NCBI GenBank assembly: GCA_011176545.1
Contig: DUEN01000024.1
Coordinates: forward strand, 1-37,233
Direction of reading: 5' to 3'
DNA from: Caldilineae bacterium
GTDB taxonomy: Bacteria > Chloroflexota > Anaerolineae > DUEN01
Length of the DNA: 37,233 nucleotides
Below are positions 15,858-24,336 of this stretch, one piece after another (positions within the stretch are counted from its first letter, which is position 1; each line of letters opens with the position of its first letter). The notes beneath the pieces are model-generated. The model made no database searches, was not told where the DNA came from, and saw only the letters and a program-made list of their open reading frames with translations. The position numbers and the translations under genes were made by a program.

Positions 15858-17027
15858 ATGGGATTTCTCACGGATCCTTTCCGTAGCATCGGTACGGCTT
15901 TCATCAACTGGCTGAGCGGGTTCCTCCCCAGTTGGGCGGTCAACCTCATCAACGACATCCTCGTCGCCGTGGTCCTGCTCAGCCTGGGGCTGGTGATCGT
16001 GCTCCTCGTGATCTGGTTCGAGCGCAAGGCGATCGCCCGTATCCAGGATCGGATCGGCCCCAACAGGGCTGGCCCTGTCGGCTTGCTGCAGAACGTGGCC
16101 GACGCTATGAAGCTGCTCATCAAGGAGGATATCACCCCCTTCGGCGCGGACCGGTGGGTGTATAATCTGGCCCCTGTGCTTGCGGTGTTCGCGGCCATCA
16201 TGCTGCTGGCTGTTATCCCCTTCGGGCCGGGGCTCATCGGGGAAGACCTGAACGTAGGCGTGCTCTACGTGATCGCCATCGGGTCCTTCGGGAGCATGGC
16301 CGTGCTCATGGCCGGGTGGAGTTCCAACAACAAGTACGCGCTGCTGGGCGGCTTCCGCGTGGTGGCGCAGTTACTGAGCTACGAGATCCCCATGGTCCTG
16401 GCCATGCTTAGCGCGGTGTTGCTCGCTGGGACGCTCTCCATGCAGGGGCTTGTGACGGCGCAATCCGGCGGACGCTGGTTCATCTTCCTCATGCCTACGG
16501 GCTTCCTGATCTATCTGATCAGCGCCGTAGCAGAGAACCAGCGTTCCCCCTTCGACCTCCTGGAGGCCGAATCCGAGCTGGTGGCCGGGTTCCACATTGA
16601 GTACAGCGGCATGAAATTCGCCTGGTTCTATCTGGCGGAGTTCATGAATACCTTCACACTCTCCGCCATCGCCGTGACGCTATTCTTCGGAGGGTGGCGA
16701 GGTCCCTTCGTTGACAGCGTGCCGCTCCTGGGCGTGATCTACTTCGCCGTCAAGGTGGGCATCATCTACACGCTGTTCACCTGGTTCCGAGGCACATTCC
16801 CCCGGGTTCGGATCGATCAGCTCATGGCGCTGGCCTGGAAGGTGCTGGTACCGGGCGCTCTGGCTAATCTCTTACTGGTAGCCCTCCTGGTGAAGATCCC
16901 GCTGCCCACGCTGATACAATCCCTGATCCTGCTCCTGTTCAACATTGGGCTGCTCCTGCTCGGCTTAGGGATGATCGGGCGTAGCCTCCGTCTTCAGGCT
17001 GAGCAGCCGCGGGCGCTGACGACGTGA
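15858..17027 (+). CDS. nuoH: NADH-quinone oxidoreductase subunit H
   Basis: Membrane subunit that forms much of the quinone chamber. 389 residues, about eight helices. Conserved loops: [19 protein letters not shown] (about 55-73) and [20 protein letters not shown] (about 228-247), which carry the charged residues at the quinone channel. The start ATG is preceded by GGGGTG. It has an N-terminal extension of about 25 residues before the first helix, unremarkable for the family. It lies 75 bp after nuoA and 23 bp before nuoJ. Confidence 0.97.
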   Translation: MGFLTDPFRSIGTAFINWLSGFLPSWAVNLINDILVAVVLLSLGLVIVLLVIWFERKAIARIQDRIGPNRAGPVGLLQNVADAMKLLIKEDITPFGADRWVYNLAPVLAVFAAIMLLAVIPFGPGLIGEDLNVGVLYVIAIGSFGSMAVLMAGWSSNNKYALLGGFRVVAQLLSYEIPMVLAMLSAVLLAGTLSMQGLVTAQSGGRWFIFLMPTGFLIYLISAVAENQRSPFDLLEAESELVAGFHIEYSGMKFAWFYLAEFMNTFTLSAIAVTLFFGGWRGPFVDSVPLLGVIYFAVKVGIIYTLFTWFRGTFPRVRIDQLMALAWKVLVPGALANLLLVALLVKIPLPTLIQSLILLLFNIGLLLLGLGMIGRSLRLQAEQPRALTT

Positions 17028-17050
17028 GTTGGCTTGAAGGAGTGTAGCGC

Positions 17051-17542
17051 ATGCTACTCAAGGTGATCTTCCTGGTGATGAGCGCGATCACGCTCGGCTC
17101 GGCGCTGTTGATGGTCACGAGCCGCAATCTCTTCCACAGCGCGCTCTTCATGGCAGCTTCGTTCCTCGGAGTCGCCGGGTTGTATATCCTGTTAGAGGCC
17201 GAGTTCCTGGCCGTCGTTCAAATCTTGATCTATGTGGGCGCCATCGCCACGCTGATCGTGTTCGCCATCATGGTGAGCCGCGGCCTTATGCGCGGCACCG
17301 AACCTTCGGTGAACACCCAATGGCCCATCGTGGCGGTGGGCGCGCTCTTGCTCTTTGGGATACTCGCCTTTATCGCCGCGCAGGCCCGGTCGCCCCTACC
17401 GGCTTCGGACCCGCCGGGGGACATCATTGCCCGGATCGGGCAAGCCTTCGTAAGCACCTACGTGATACCTTTTGAGGTGGCCTCCGCCCTACTGGTCATC
17501 GCCATGATCGGGGCCATCATCATCGCCCGGGAGAAGGAGTAA
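17051..17542 (+). CDS. nuoJ: NADH-quinone oxidoreductase subunit J
   Basis: Membrane subunit of complex I, 163 residues with five predicted helices. The third-helix region with its pi-bulge (AEFLAVVQILIYVGAI, about 57-72) is typical. The ATG has GGAG 7 bases upstream. The stop codon TAA (17540-17542) is the start of the 7-bp tandem array that separates it from nuoK. Confidence 0.95.
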   Translation: MLLKVIFLVMSAITLGSALLMVTSRNLFHSALFMAASFLGVAGLYILLEAEFLAVVQILIYVGAIATLIVFAIMVSRGLMRGTEPSVNTQWPIVAVGALLLFGILAFIAAQARSPLPASDPPGDIIARIGQAFVSTYVIPFEVASALLVIAMIGAIIIAREKE

Positions 17543-17611
17543 CGGAACACGCAATACGCAATACGGAATACGCAATACGCAATACGGAATACGCAACACG
17601 CAATACGGAAT
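17542..17611 (+). repeat. 7-bp tandem array (ACGSAAY)x10 between nuoJ and nuoK
   Basis: Ten uninterrupted 7-bp units on the nuoJ sense strand: ACGGAAC, ACGCAAT, ACGCAAT, ACGGAAT, ACGCAAT, ACGCAAT, ACGGAAT, ACGCAAC, ACGCAAT, ACGGAAT. A higher-order period of three units (ACGGAA, ACGCAA, ACGCAA) is visible. The first A is the last base of the nuoJ stop codon. About 54 bp of ordinary sequence follow before nuoK. Confidence 0.92.
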
Positions 17612-17665
17612 CCCCATCTGTTAGTGTTGCGTGGTGAGTGAAAGCCCTTTGTACGAGGTCTGGTC

Positions 17666-17974
17666 ATGATCCCGCTTTCTTGGTATCTGGTCGTTGCGGC
17701 AGCTCTGTTCTCCATCGGCGTGTATGGCGTCCTGACGCGGCGGAACGCTATCGGCGTGCTCATGGGCGTCGAGCTCATGCTGAACGCGGTGAACATCAAC
17801 CTGCTCGCCTTCTGGCGCTACGCCACACCCGTCGAGGTGACGGGGCAGATCTTCGCCATCATCGTGATCACAGTCGCGGCCGCGGAGGCGGCAGTAGGGT
17901 TGGCCCTCATCATCGCCGCGTATCGTGTACGCCGCACGGTGATCGTCGAGCAAATGGATACGCTCAAGGGGTAG
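17666..17974 (+). CDS. nuoK: NADH-quinone oxidoreductase subunit K
   Basis: Small membrane subunit of complex I, 102 residues, three helices. The conserved glutamates of helices 2 and 3 are visible in MGVELMLNAVNINL and in AAAEAAVGLALI. The ATG at 17666 has GAGGT upstream. Its stop TAG shares its last base with the 8-bp repeat array that precedes nuoL. Confidence 0.95.
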   Translation: MIPLSWYLVVAAALFSIGVYGVLTRRNAIGVLMGVELMLNAVNINLLAFWRYATPVEVTGQIFAIIVITVAAAEAAVGLALIIAAYRVRRTVIVEQMDTLKG

Positions 17975-18061
17975 CGAGTTTGCGAGTCTGCGGGTGGGCG
18001 AGTTGGCGAGTCTGCGGGTGAGCGAGTAGGCGGGTTTGCGAGTTGGCGAGTGGGCGAGTTG
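17974..18061 (+). repeat. 8-bp tandem array (GCGAGTNN)x11 between nuoK and nuoL
   Basis: Eleven uninterrupted 8-bp units: GCGAGTTT, GCGAGTCT, GCGGGTGG, GCGAGTTG, GCGAGTCT, GCGGGTGA, GCGAGTAG, GCGGGTTT, GCGAGTTG, GCGAGTGG, GCGAGTTG. The first base is the G of the nuoK stop codon TAG. A further 77 bp without repeats lead to nuoL. The unit length and sequence differ from the 7-bp arrays but the placement is the same. Confidence 0.92.
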
Positions 18062-18138
18062 ATGCGTCAATGAAAGTAAGGGGACGGTCGGAGTTATTTA
18101 TCCGTCGAGTTGGCGTCATCCCAGGACAGAGGTAGCCG

Positions 18139-20301
18139 ATGAGCGAGATTCCCTTCAGTCTGACATGGCTTATCCCGATCCCACCGTTGGTAGCCTTCGC
18201 CATCATCGTGCTGGTCACGAACCCCAATAAGCGGCTCAGCGCCAGGGTGGCCATCGCGGGTGTGGCGCTCTCCTGGGTGTTGGGCTGGTGGATTTTCCTC
18301 ACCAGCGTGGGCATCCCACACTTCGGGGAACACCCCGTCCGGCTGGCGCTCGATTGGCTGCCGGCCGCCTCGAAGATGTTCACCATGGGGATCATCGTCG
18401 ATCCGGTGACGGCGGCGATGCTCTTCATGGTCCCGTTCGTCTGCCTGATGATCTTCATCTACTCGACGGGGTATATGACCTTCCCCGGCCATCTGCCCAA
18501 GGAGCTCGATACGGATGGCCTGGATCCCCGCTATTCCCGGTTCTTCGCCTATATCTCCCTCTTCGCCTGCGGCATGTTAGGGCTGGTCGTGGCGGAGAAC
18601 CTGCTCATGCTCTTCATCTTCTGGGAGATCATGGGCCTCTGTTCGTATCTGCTCATCGGCTTCTGGTTCGAGAAGACGTCCGCCTACAAGGCGGGGTTGA
18701 AGGCGTTCATCACCACCCGCATCGGCGATACCCTCATGCTGGCGGGCATGGTGCTGTTGTACGCCCAGTCAGGCTCCTTGGCCTTCGCCGATATCTTCGC
18801 TCCGGAGAACCTGGAACGCCTAGCGACGACCACGGTGAACGTGCCGCTGTTCGGGCCCACGCCCTGGGCGACGGTGCTGGCGATCTTGATCTTCTTCGGC
18901 GCTATCGGCAAGAGTGCCCAGTTCCCGCTCCACGTCTGGCTCCCCGACGCCATGGAGGGCCCGACGCCGGTCTCGGCATTGATCCATGCTGCGACGATGG
19001 TGTCCGCGGGTGTGTACCTGATGATCCGCATGTTCCCGCTGGTGCAGGCCGTGGAGCATGGGCCGGCGCTCTCTTTCATCGCTTTCATCGGGGCGTTCAC
19101 GGCGCTGTTCTCCGCCAGCATCGCCGTGGCCCAAAATGACATCAAGCGCGTGCTGGCGTATTCCACCATCTCCCAGCTCGGGTATATGTTCGCCGCGCTA
19201 GGTATCGGCGCCTACGTCGCCGCCGTGTTCCACCTGCTCACGCACGCCTTCTTCAAGGCGCTGTTGTTCCTGGGATCCGGCTCGGTGATCCACGCCATGG
19301 AACATGGGCACCACGCCGCCGCGGAGCATGAGCCTGGCGGACATGAGCACGACGCGCACGACTTTGATCCCAACGATATGCGCAACATGGGCGGGCTCTT
19401 CGGCAAGATGCCGATCACCGCGCTGACATTCATCGCCGGTGGCCTGGCGCTCTCCGGCTTCCCATTCATCACGGCAGGCTTCTGGTCCAAGGACGAGATC
19501 CTGGCCGACGCCTGGATCAACGGCCACCACCTGGTGTTCTGGACGCTGGCCATCGCCGCGTTGTTGACCGCGTTCTACACGGGGCGCCAGATCTTCATGG
19601 TGTTCTTCGGGACGCCGCGCACGGCCGCCGCCCGGCACGCTCATGAGAGTGTGCCGTCCATGACGTATCCCCTGATCGTACTGGCCTTCTTCGCCATCGT
19701 CGGCGGATGGATCGGCATCCCGGAGAGCTTCCCCGGCGTAGGGGATATCCTGAACAACCCCTTCCATCATTTCATCGGCAGCCTGGCGGAGGCCCTCCAC
19801 ATCGAGGCGCCTGCCCTGCCTTTCAATCCGACGCCGGTGAGCATCTCCATCCTGGCCGCGCTGGGCGGGTTGGCGTTGGCCTGGATGGTCTACGGCGCCC
19901 AGCCGACCGCCAAGCCGGAGGATCCCGACCCCTTGGAAGCGCCGTTGGGACGGCTGTATACGATCCTCCGGAACAAGTACTACGTTGACGAGCTGTACGC
20001 GGCCACGGTCGTGCGGTTCGCGATCTGGCTGTCCGGCTTCTTCCTGCGGATCGATCAGATCTGGGTCATCGACCCGTTGGTCAATTGGGTGGGGCACTTC
20101 GGCCGCCGGCTGGCGACGGATCTGCGCCGTCTGGTGGACGAGCCCATCATCGACGGCCTGGTCAACGGCGTCGGTGCCTTCACCAAGGCACTGGGAGCAT
20201 TCTTGCGGCTCGTCCAGACCGGACGTGCCCAAAATTACCTCATCATCATGCTTATGGCGGTTCTGGTCTTACTGGCGCTTTATACCGTACCCGGCTTCTA
20301 G
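18139..20301 (+). CDS. nuoL: NADH-quinone oxidoreductase subunit L
   Basis: Distal antiporter-like proton-pumping subunit of complex I with the long lateral helix. 720 residues, longer than E. coli NuoL (about 613). Family motifs: FWEIMGLCSYLLIGFW (about 155-170), KSAQFPLHVWLPDAMEGPTP with the key lysine (about 256-275), SALIHAATMVSAGVYL, and AVFHLLTHAFFKALLFLGSGS. An unusual His-rich insertion (residues 385-410, eight His) stands in the loop before DMRNMGGL. The ATG at 18139 has GAGGT upstream. Downstream are nuoM and nuoN in the usual order. Confidence 0.97.
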   Translation: MSEIPFSLTWLIPIPPLVAFAIIVLVTNPNKRLSARVAIAGVALSWVLGWWIFLTSVGIPHFGEHPVRLALDWLPAASKMFTMGIIVDPVTAAMLFMVPFVCLMIFIYSTGYMTFPGHLPKELDTDGLDPRYSRFFAYISLFACGMLGLVVAENLLMLFIFWEIMGLCSYLLIGFWFEKTSAYKAGLKAFITTRIGDTLMLAGMVLLYAQSGSLAFADIFAPENLERLATTTVNVPLFGPTPWATVLAILIFFGAIGKSAQFPLHVWLPDAMEGPTPVSALIHAATMVSAGVYLMIRMFPLVQAVEHGPALSFIAFIGAFTALFSASIAVAQNDIKRVLAYSTISQLGYMFAALGIGAYVAAVFHLLTHAFFKALLFLGSGSVIHAMEHGHHAAAEHEPGGHEHDAHDFDPNDMRNMGGLFGKMPITALTFIAGGLALSGFPFITAGFWSKDEILADAWINGHHLVFWTLAIAALLTAFYTGRQIFMVFFGTPRTAAARHAHESVPSMTYPLIVLAFFAIVGGWIGIPESFPGVGDILNNPFHHFIGSLAEALHIEAPALPFNPTPVSISILAALGGLALAWMVYGAQPTAKPEDPDPLEAPLGRLYTILRNKYYVDELYAATVVRFAIWLSGFFLRIDQIWVIDPLVNWVGHFGRRLATDLRRLVDEPIIDGLVNGVGAFTKALGAFLRLVQTGRAQNYLIIMLMAVLVLLALYTVPGF

Positions 20302-20336
20302 CACGGACGGGAACCTCGGCCTAGGAGGACGATTCG

Positions 20337-21914
20337 ATGGGCTTTCCGATCTTGACGCTGATCACGTTTGTACCACTGTTGGGCTCCATCCTGTGTCTGC
20401 TCCCCTGGGCTCGATGGCGTGGCTGGGATAAGGACCAGGAAGAGGACTTCATCCGCCGGCTCGCCATCGCGGTCAGCTTGATCCCTCTGCTTCTGGCCAT
20501 CATCCTCTGGTTCGCCTACGACAAGACGGCTGGTGGCTACCAATTCGAGGAGGTGGCCTCGTGGATCCCTGCCCTGGGAGCGAGCTATCACCTGGGCGTC
20601 GATGGGCTCAGCATACCGTTGATCTTTCTGACAGCTCTTCTCACGACGTTGGGGTTGTACTACTCAGCCCGGGTGATCAAGCGCCGCGTGCGCGAGTTCT
20701 TCATGCTCTTCCTCATGCTGGAGACAGGCATGATAGGGGTGTTCGTCTCCCTGGATCTCGTCCTCTTCTACGTCTTCTGGGAGATCGGCCTGGTGCCGAT
20801 GTACCTGTTGATCGGGATCTGGGGGCAGGAGAAGGATCGGCCGCAGTACTCCGCCATCAAGTTCTTCCTCTACACCCTGGCGGGCTCGGTGGCGATGCTG
20901 CTCGCCATCTTAGGCGTGTACTACAACACGGGCACCTTCGATATCGTTAAGGCCGCGGAGCTCAGGCCGTTCTCGGATAACCTAACGTTGGCCAGCCTGG
21001 CGTTCTGGGGATTCTTCCTGGCCTTCGCCATCAAGATGCCGGCCTGGCCGTTCCACACTTGGTTGCCCGATGCCCACACGGCGGCGCCGACGGCCGGCTC
21101 CGTCATCCTGGCGGGCGTGTTGCTGAAGCTCGGCGCCTATGGCCTGATCCGCATCAACCTGCCGCTCTTCCCGGAGGCCTCCAAGACGTGGGCGCCTCTC
21201 ATGGTGGCCCTGGGCGTCATCTCCATCGTCTATGGTGCCTTCGTCTGTATGGCGCAGACGGATCTGAAGCGCCTCATCGCCTACTCCTCGGTCAGTCACA
21301 TGGGCTACGTGATGTTAGGGGTAGGCGCGGCGGCCTTCGCCATCGGCATGACCCGGCCGGGCATCTTGGATAGCGCGGCCATGGCGTTGAACGGGGCCGC
21401 CTTGCAGATGTTCAATCACGGTATCATCACGGGCGGGCTCTTCTTCCTGGTGGGCGTCATCTATGAACGGGCTCACACCCGTGAGTTGAACCTGTTCGGC
21501 GGGCTCAGCGCCAAGGTGCCCTATTTCTACGGGATGATGATGGTGACGGGGATGGCGTCGTTGGGCCTCCCCGGGCTGGCCGGGTTCTGGAGCGAGTTCT
21601 TCGTTTTCCGTGGGGCGTTCGACATTGTGCGCGTGTGGGCGGCCATCGGCATCATCGGCGTCGTGGTGACTGCCGCATACATCTTGTGGCGAATCGTGCA
21701 GAGCGTCTTCCTGGGTCAGTACGATCCTGAGAAGATCCCGCATTGGACGGACCTGATCGATGGCAGCGAGACCCATGAGCCTACAGACATGCTGGGGTTT
21801 GAGAAGGTGACGATGTGGCCGTTGGTGTTCTTCATGCTCCTCTTCGGCATCTATCCCACGCCCATCCTGGCCTTCTTCAACCGGGTTACGACGACGTTGA
21901 TGAACGCCTTGTGA
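20337..21914 (+). CDS. nuoM: NADH-quinone oxidoreductase subunit M
   Basis: Antiporter-like proton-pumping subunit, 525 residues with about 14 helices. Motifs: VFWEIGLVPMYLLIGIWG with the channel glutamate (about 142-160), KMPAWPFHTWLPDAHTAAPT (about 233-252), and AYSSVSHMGYVMLG. The ATG has AGGAGG 8 bases upstream. It lies 35 bp after nuoL and 25 bp before nuoN, so translation from one message is expected. Confidence 0.97.
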   Translation: MGFPILTLITFVPLLGSILCLLPWARWRGWDKDQEEDFIRRLAIAVSLIPLLLAIILWFAYDKTAGGYQFEEVASWIPALGASYHLGVDGLSIPLIFLTALLTTLGLYYSARVIKRRVREFFMLFLMLETGMIGVFVSLDLVLFYVFWEIGLVPMYLLIGIWGQEKDRPQYSAIKFFLYTLAGSVAMLLAILGVYYNTGTFDIVKAAELRPFSDNLTLASLAFWGFFLAFAIKMPAWPFHTWLPDAHTAAPTAGSVILAGVLLKLGAYGLIRINLPLFPEASKTWAPLMVALGVISIVYGAFVCMAQTDLKRLIAYSSVSHMGYVMLGVGAAAFAIGMTRPGILDSAAMALNGAALQMFNHGIITGGLFFLVGVIYERAHTRELNLFGGLSAKVPYFYGMMMVTGMASLGLPGLAGFWSEFFVFRGAFDIVRVWAAIGIIGVVVTAAYILWRIVQSVFLGQYDPEKIPHWTDLIDGSETHEPTDMLGFEKVTMWPLVFFMLLFGIYPTPILAFFNRVTTTLMNAL

Positions 21915-21939
21915 CAGCGATCGAATAGGAGGACGCGCC

Positions 21940-23427
21940 TTGAGCACCGCCGAGACCCTCCTGTATCTGCTACCGGAACTCCTCCTGCTGCTGACGGCAG
22001 CGCTGGTCTTCGCGTTGGATCTGGTATGGCGTCACGATCCCGAGCGCCAGCGCCAGTGGGTCCCCGGGGTTGCCATTGGCGGCCTCGCCGTCGCGCTGAT
22101 CGTCACGCTGGCCTTGATGGCGGGGCATCCCAACGTACGCGTGGCCTGGCTGATGGCCGTCGATCCGCTGGCGCTCTTCTTCAAGGTGATCGCCATCATC
22201 GGCGTGGCCATGGTGTTGGCCAGCGCTCTGGATTATATCCCCGGACGCACGCCCTACGTCGGCGAATTCTACGCGCTGTTGATCGCGGCAGGGCTGGCCA
22301 TCAGCATCACCGTCAGCGCCAGTGATCTGATCCTGCTCTATCTGGGCCTGGAGTTCCTCAGCATCACGTCGTATGTCCTAACCGGATATTTGAAACGCGA
22401 TCGCCGTTCGATCGAGGCCGCGCTGAAGTACTTCCTCTACGGCGCGGCGGCCTCGGCCGTGATGCTTTACGGCATGTCATTGCTCTACGGGGCGACGGGC
22501 ACCACCGACCTGGAGGCCATCGCTCGGGTTCTGAGCGGTGATGTCTCTGGAGAGATGACATTGCTGGGCTTCCCGGCGGTCGCGCTGCTGCTTGTGGGGT
22601 TCAGCTTCAAAGCCAGCTTAGTGCCCTTCCACCAATGGGCCCCAGACGCATACGAGGGCGCGCCCACGCCGGTGACCGCGTTCCTGTCCACCGCCTCCAA
22701 GGCCACCGGCTTCGCCGTCATGGCCAGGGTGCTCCTGGTTGGCCTGCCCATGTTCCAGGAAAGGGAATGGGTGCCCATCCTGGCCGCGCTCTCCATGGTG
22801 ACCATGACGTTTGGAAACCTGGTCGCCATCCAGCAGAGCAACATCAAACGTCTGCTGGCCTACTCCAGCATCGCTCAGGCGGGATATATCCTGATCGGGC
22901 TGGTCGCCCTTTCCCAAAACCCCACCTTCAACGGGCTCAACGGCCTACTGATCTACCTGTTCGCCTATTTGTTCACCAACATCGGCGCCTTCGTGGTCGT
23001 CATCGCGGTGGAGAGCGCGACGGGAGCCGTCGATCTGCCCGGATACGCAGGTCTAGTCCGACGCTCTCCCCTTCTCGCTGGCATGTTGTTGATCTTCTTG
23101 CTCTCCCTGACGGGGATCCCGCCAACAGGCGGTTTCCTCGGTAAGCTCTTTGTCTTCGGTGCAGCGATTCAGGCGAAGTTCCTCTCGCTGGCCATCGTCG
23201 GTATCGTGAACAGCGCCATCGCCGCGTTCTACTACTTGAACGTGGTCCGCTATATGTTCTTCATGCCCGCGCCGGAAGGCCAGGAGGCGAAGCCGATCGC
23301 CCTGGCTCCTGGGGTCCAAACGACGCTATGGGTATGTCTGGCGATGACGTTCCTTATCGGCATCTACGCTCAGCCCTTCATCACCTGGGCGACGCGCTCG
23401 GCATCTTTCCTGGTCTCCGCCTTATGA
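21940..23427 (+). CDS. nuoN: NADH-quinone oxidoreductase subunit N
   Basis: Third antiporter-like subunit, 495 residues. Motifs: LYLGLEFLSITSYVLTGY with the helix-5 glutamate (about 131-148), SFKASLVPFHQWAPDAYEGAPTP with the channel lysine (about 223-245), AYSSIAQAGYILIG, and LSLTGIPPTGGFLGK. The start is a TTG at 21940 with a strong AGGAGG 7 bases upstream; no ATG is better placed. It is the last nuo gene and is followed by a hairpin with a T-run at 23458-23494. Confidence 0.96.
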   Translation: MSTAETLLYLLPELLLLLTAALVFALDLVWRHDPERQRQWVPGVAIGGLAVALIVTLALMAGHPNVRVAWLMAVDPLALFFKVIAIIGVAMVLASALDYIPGRTPYVGEFYALLIAAGLAISITVSASDLILLYLGLEFLSITSYVLTGYLKRDRRSIEAALKYFLYGAAASAVMLYGMSLLYGATGTTDLEAIARVLSGDVSGEMTLLGFPAVALLLVGFSFKASLVPFHQWAPDAYEGAPTPVTAFLSTASKATGFAVMARVLLVGLPMFQEREWVPILAALSMVTMTFGNLVAIQQSNIKRLLAYSSIAQAGYILIGLVALSQNPTFNGLNGLLIYLFAYLFTNIGAFVVVIAVESATGAVDLPGYAGLVRRSPLLAGMLLIFLLSLTGIPPTGGFLGKLFVFGAAIQAKFLSLAIVGIVNSAIAAFYYLNVVRYMFFMPAPEGQEAKPIALAPGVQTTLWVCLAMTFLIGIYAQPFITWATRSASFLVSAL

Positions 23428-23457
23428 GCCAGCTCTGCCTTCTTTAGGATAAATCCA

Positions 23458-23494
23458 GGGGCAAGTCCCCTCTGAAGGGGCTTGCTCCCGTTTT
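23458..23494 (+). terminator. Rho-independent terminator after nuoN
   Basis: GGGGCAAGTCCCCT and AGGGGCTTGCTCCC pair as a stem of about 13 bp with single bulges and a CTGA loop (23458-23489), followed by GTTTT at 23490-23494. The 3' arm is the GGGAGCAAGCCCC element in reverse orientation, so the terminator seems built from a dispersed repeat. Confidence 0.65.
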
Positions 23495-23573
23495 ATCTCT
23501 AAGGTTTACGCTTATAGTTGGAATAGGCAACCCCCACTTCCTTAACGATGTATATTGTAACGGTGCCATCTCT

Positions 23574-24074
23574 ATGAACGAGCAACGGACGGCTCCCCCA
23601 CGTCCACCTTTTTGGCGGGAGTACTGGTTTGAGATCATCTGGTTATTGCTGGCCCTCCTGGGGGTCTTCCTCCTCGTCGAGCGCATGAACCTGCGGGCGA
23701 TCCTTCGTCGTGTGGTGACGGAGGCGGTTCGATGGCTCGCGCGCGCCGCTTTACACATCGGGCAGGGAATCATCACCCGGATCATGCATACGACCATCTC
23801 GGACGCGATCGGGATCATCCTGCTCCTCATCGCGATGGGGGTCTTGCTTTGGCGGATACGTTGGCGCATCATGCGCAGCTCGCGATGGACTCGAACCGTC
23901 TGTCCCCTTTGCGGGAGCGGTCTCCACCGCATACATCGCCGCCGGCTGGATCGCGTGATTTCCCTTCTCATCCCCGTGGGGCGATTCCTCTGCAAGAATC
24001 CCGAATGCCGATGGACGGGCCTTCGGGTGACGACGTCGCGCGCCCGCAGGCGTTCCAGTAGAAGCGACGCTTAG
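23574..24074 (+). CDS. Two-helix membrane protein with CxxC zinc-ribbon-like C-terminus
   Basis: I do not recognise a family. 166 residues: transmembrane helix at about 17-36, a basic amphipathic stretch, second helix at about 75-93, then a cytoplasmic-looking basic domain with C110-x2-C113 and C140-x4-C145, likely a zinc ribbon, and an Arg/Ser-rich end. The ATG at 23574 has no clear Shine-Dalgarno; a possible -10 box TATATT at 23551-23556 would give a very short leader, so near-leaderless translation is possible. It follows the nuo terminator and is followed 8 bp later by another small membrane gene. Confidence 0.7.
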   Translation: MNEQRTAPPRPPFWREYWFEIIWLLLALLGVFLLVERMNLRAILRRVVTEAVRWLARAALHIGQGIITRIMHTTISDAIGIILLLIAMGVLLWRIRWRIMRSSRWTRTVCPLCGSGLHRIHRRRLDRVISLLIPVGRFLCKNPECRWTGLRVTTSRARRRSSRSDA

Positions 24075-24082
24075 GAGGCCAC

Positions 24083-24298
24083 ATGGACGAGGATCGAGGC
24101 TGTCTGGGAGGATTGCTGGAGCTCTTCCTGTTGACAGCCGCCTTTGACTGGTTGCAAAGCCGTTATGGATTCGGCCGCGGCTGCTCTTGCACGGGATGTG
24201 GATGCGGCTTGGTCCTGCTGTTGATCTTCATACTTCTCTCCTGTAGCATCCTCTTCAACACCGACTGGACCCGGCTCAGCGTAGGAGGGCTCTTCTAG
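24083..24298 (+). CDS. Small Cys-rich single-pass membrane protein
   Basis: 71 residues, unrecognised. An N-terminal amphipathic hydrophobic segment (about 8-24), then a cysteine cluster C34, C36, C39, C41 (GCSCTGCGCG), then a strong transmembrane helix (about 42-58). The AGGAGG site 6 bases before the ATG and the 8-bp gap after the previous membrane gene support a real gene. The CxCxxCxC pattern at a membrane boundary could bind metal or form disulfides. Function unknown. Confidence 0.68.
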   Translation: MDEDRGCLGGLLELFLLTAAFDWLQSRYGFGRGCSCTGCGCGLVLLLIFILLSCSILFNTDWTRLSVGGLF

Positions 24299-24336
24299 GC
24301 ATCATCGCATTATGCCCGCATCGAGGAGGTGAACAT

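Noticed and set aside
17621..18070. Frame with repeated SPTR/LANS peptides across nuoK-nuoL on the minus strand
   Set aside because: An artefact of the 8-bp array opposite nuoK, and it overlaps nuoK on the other strand.
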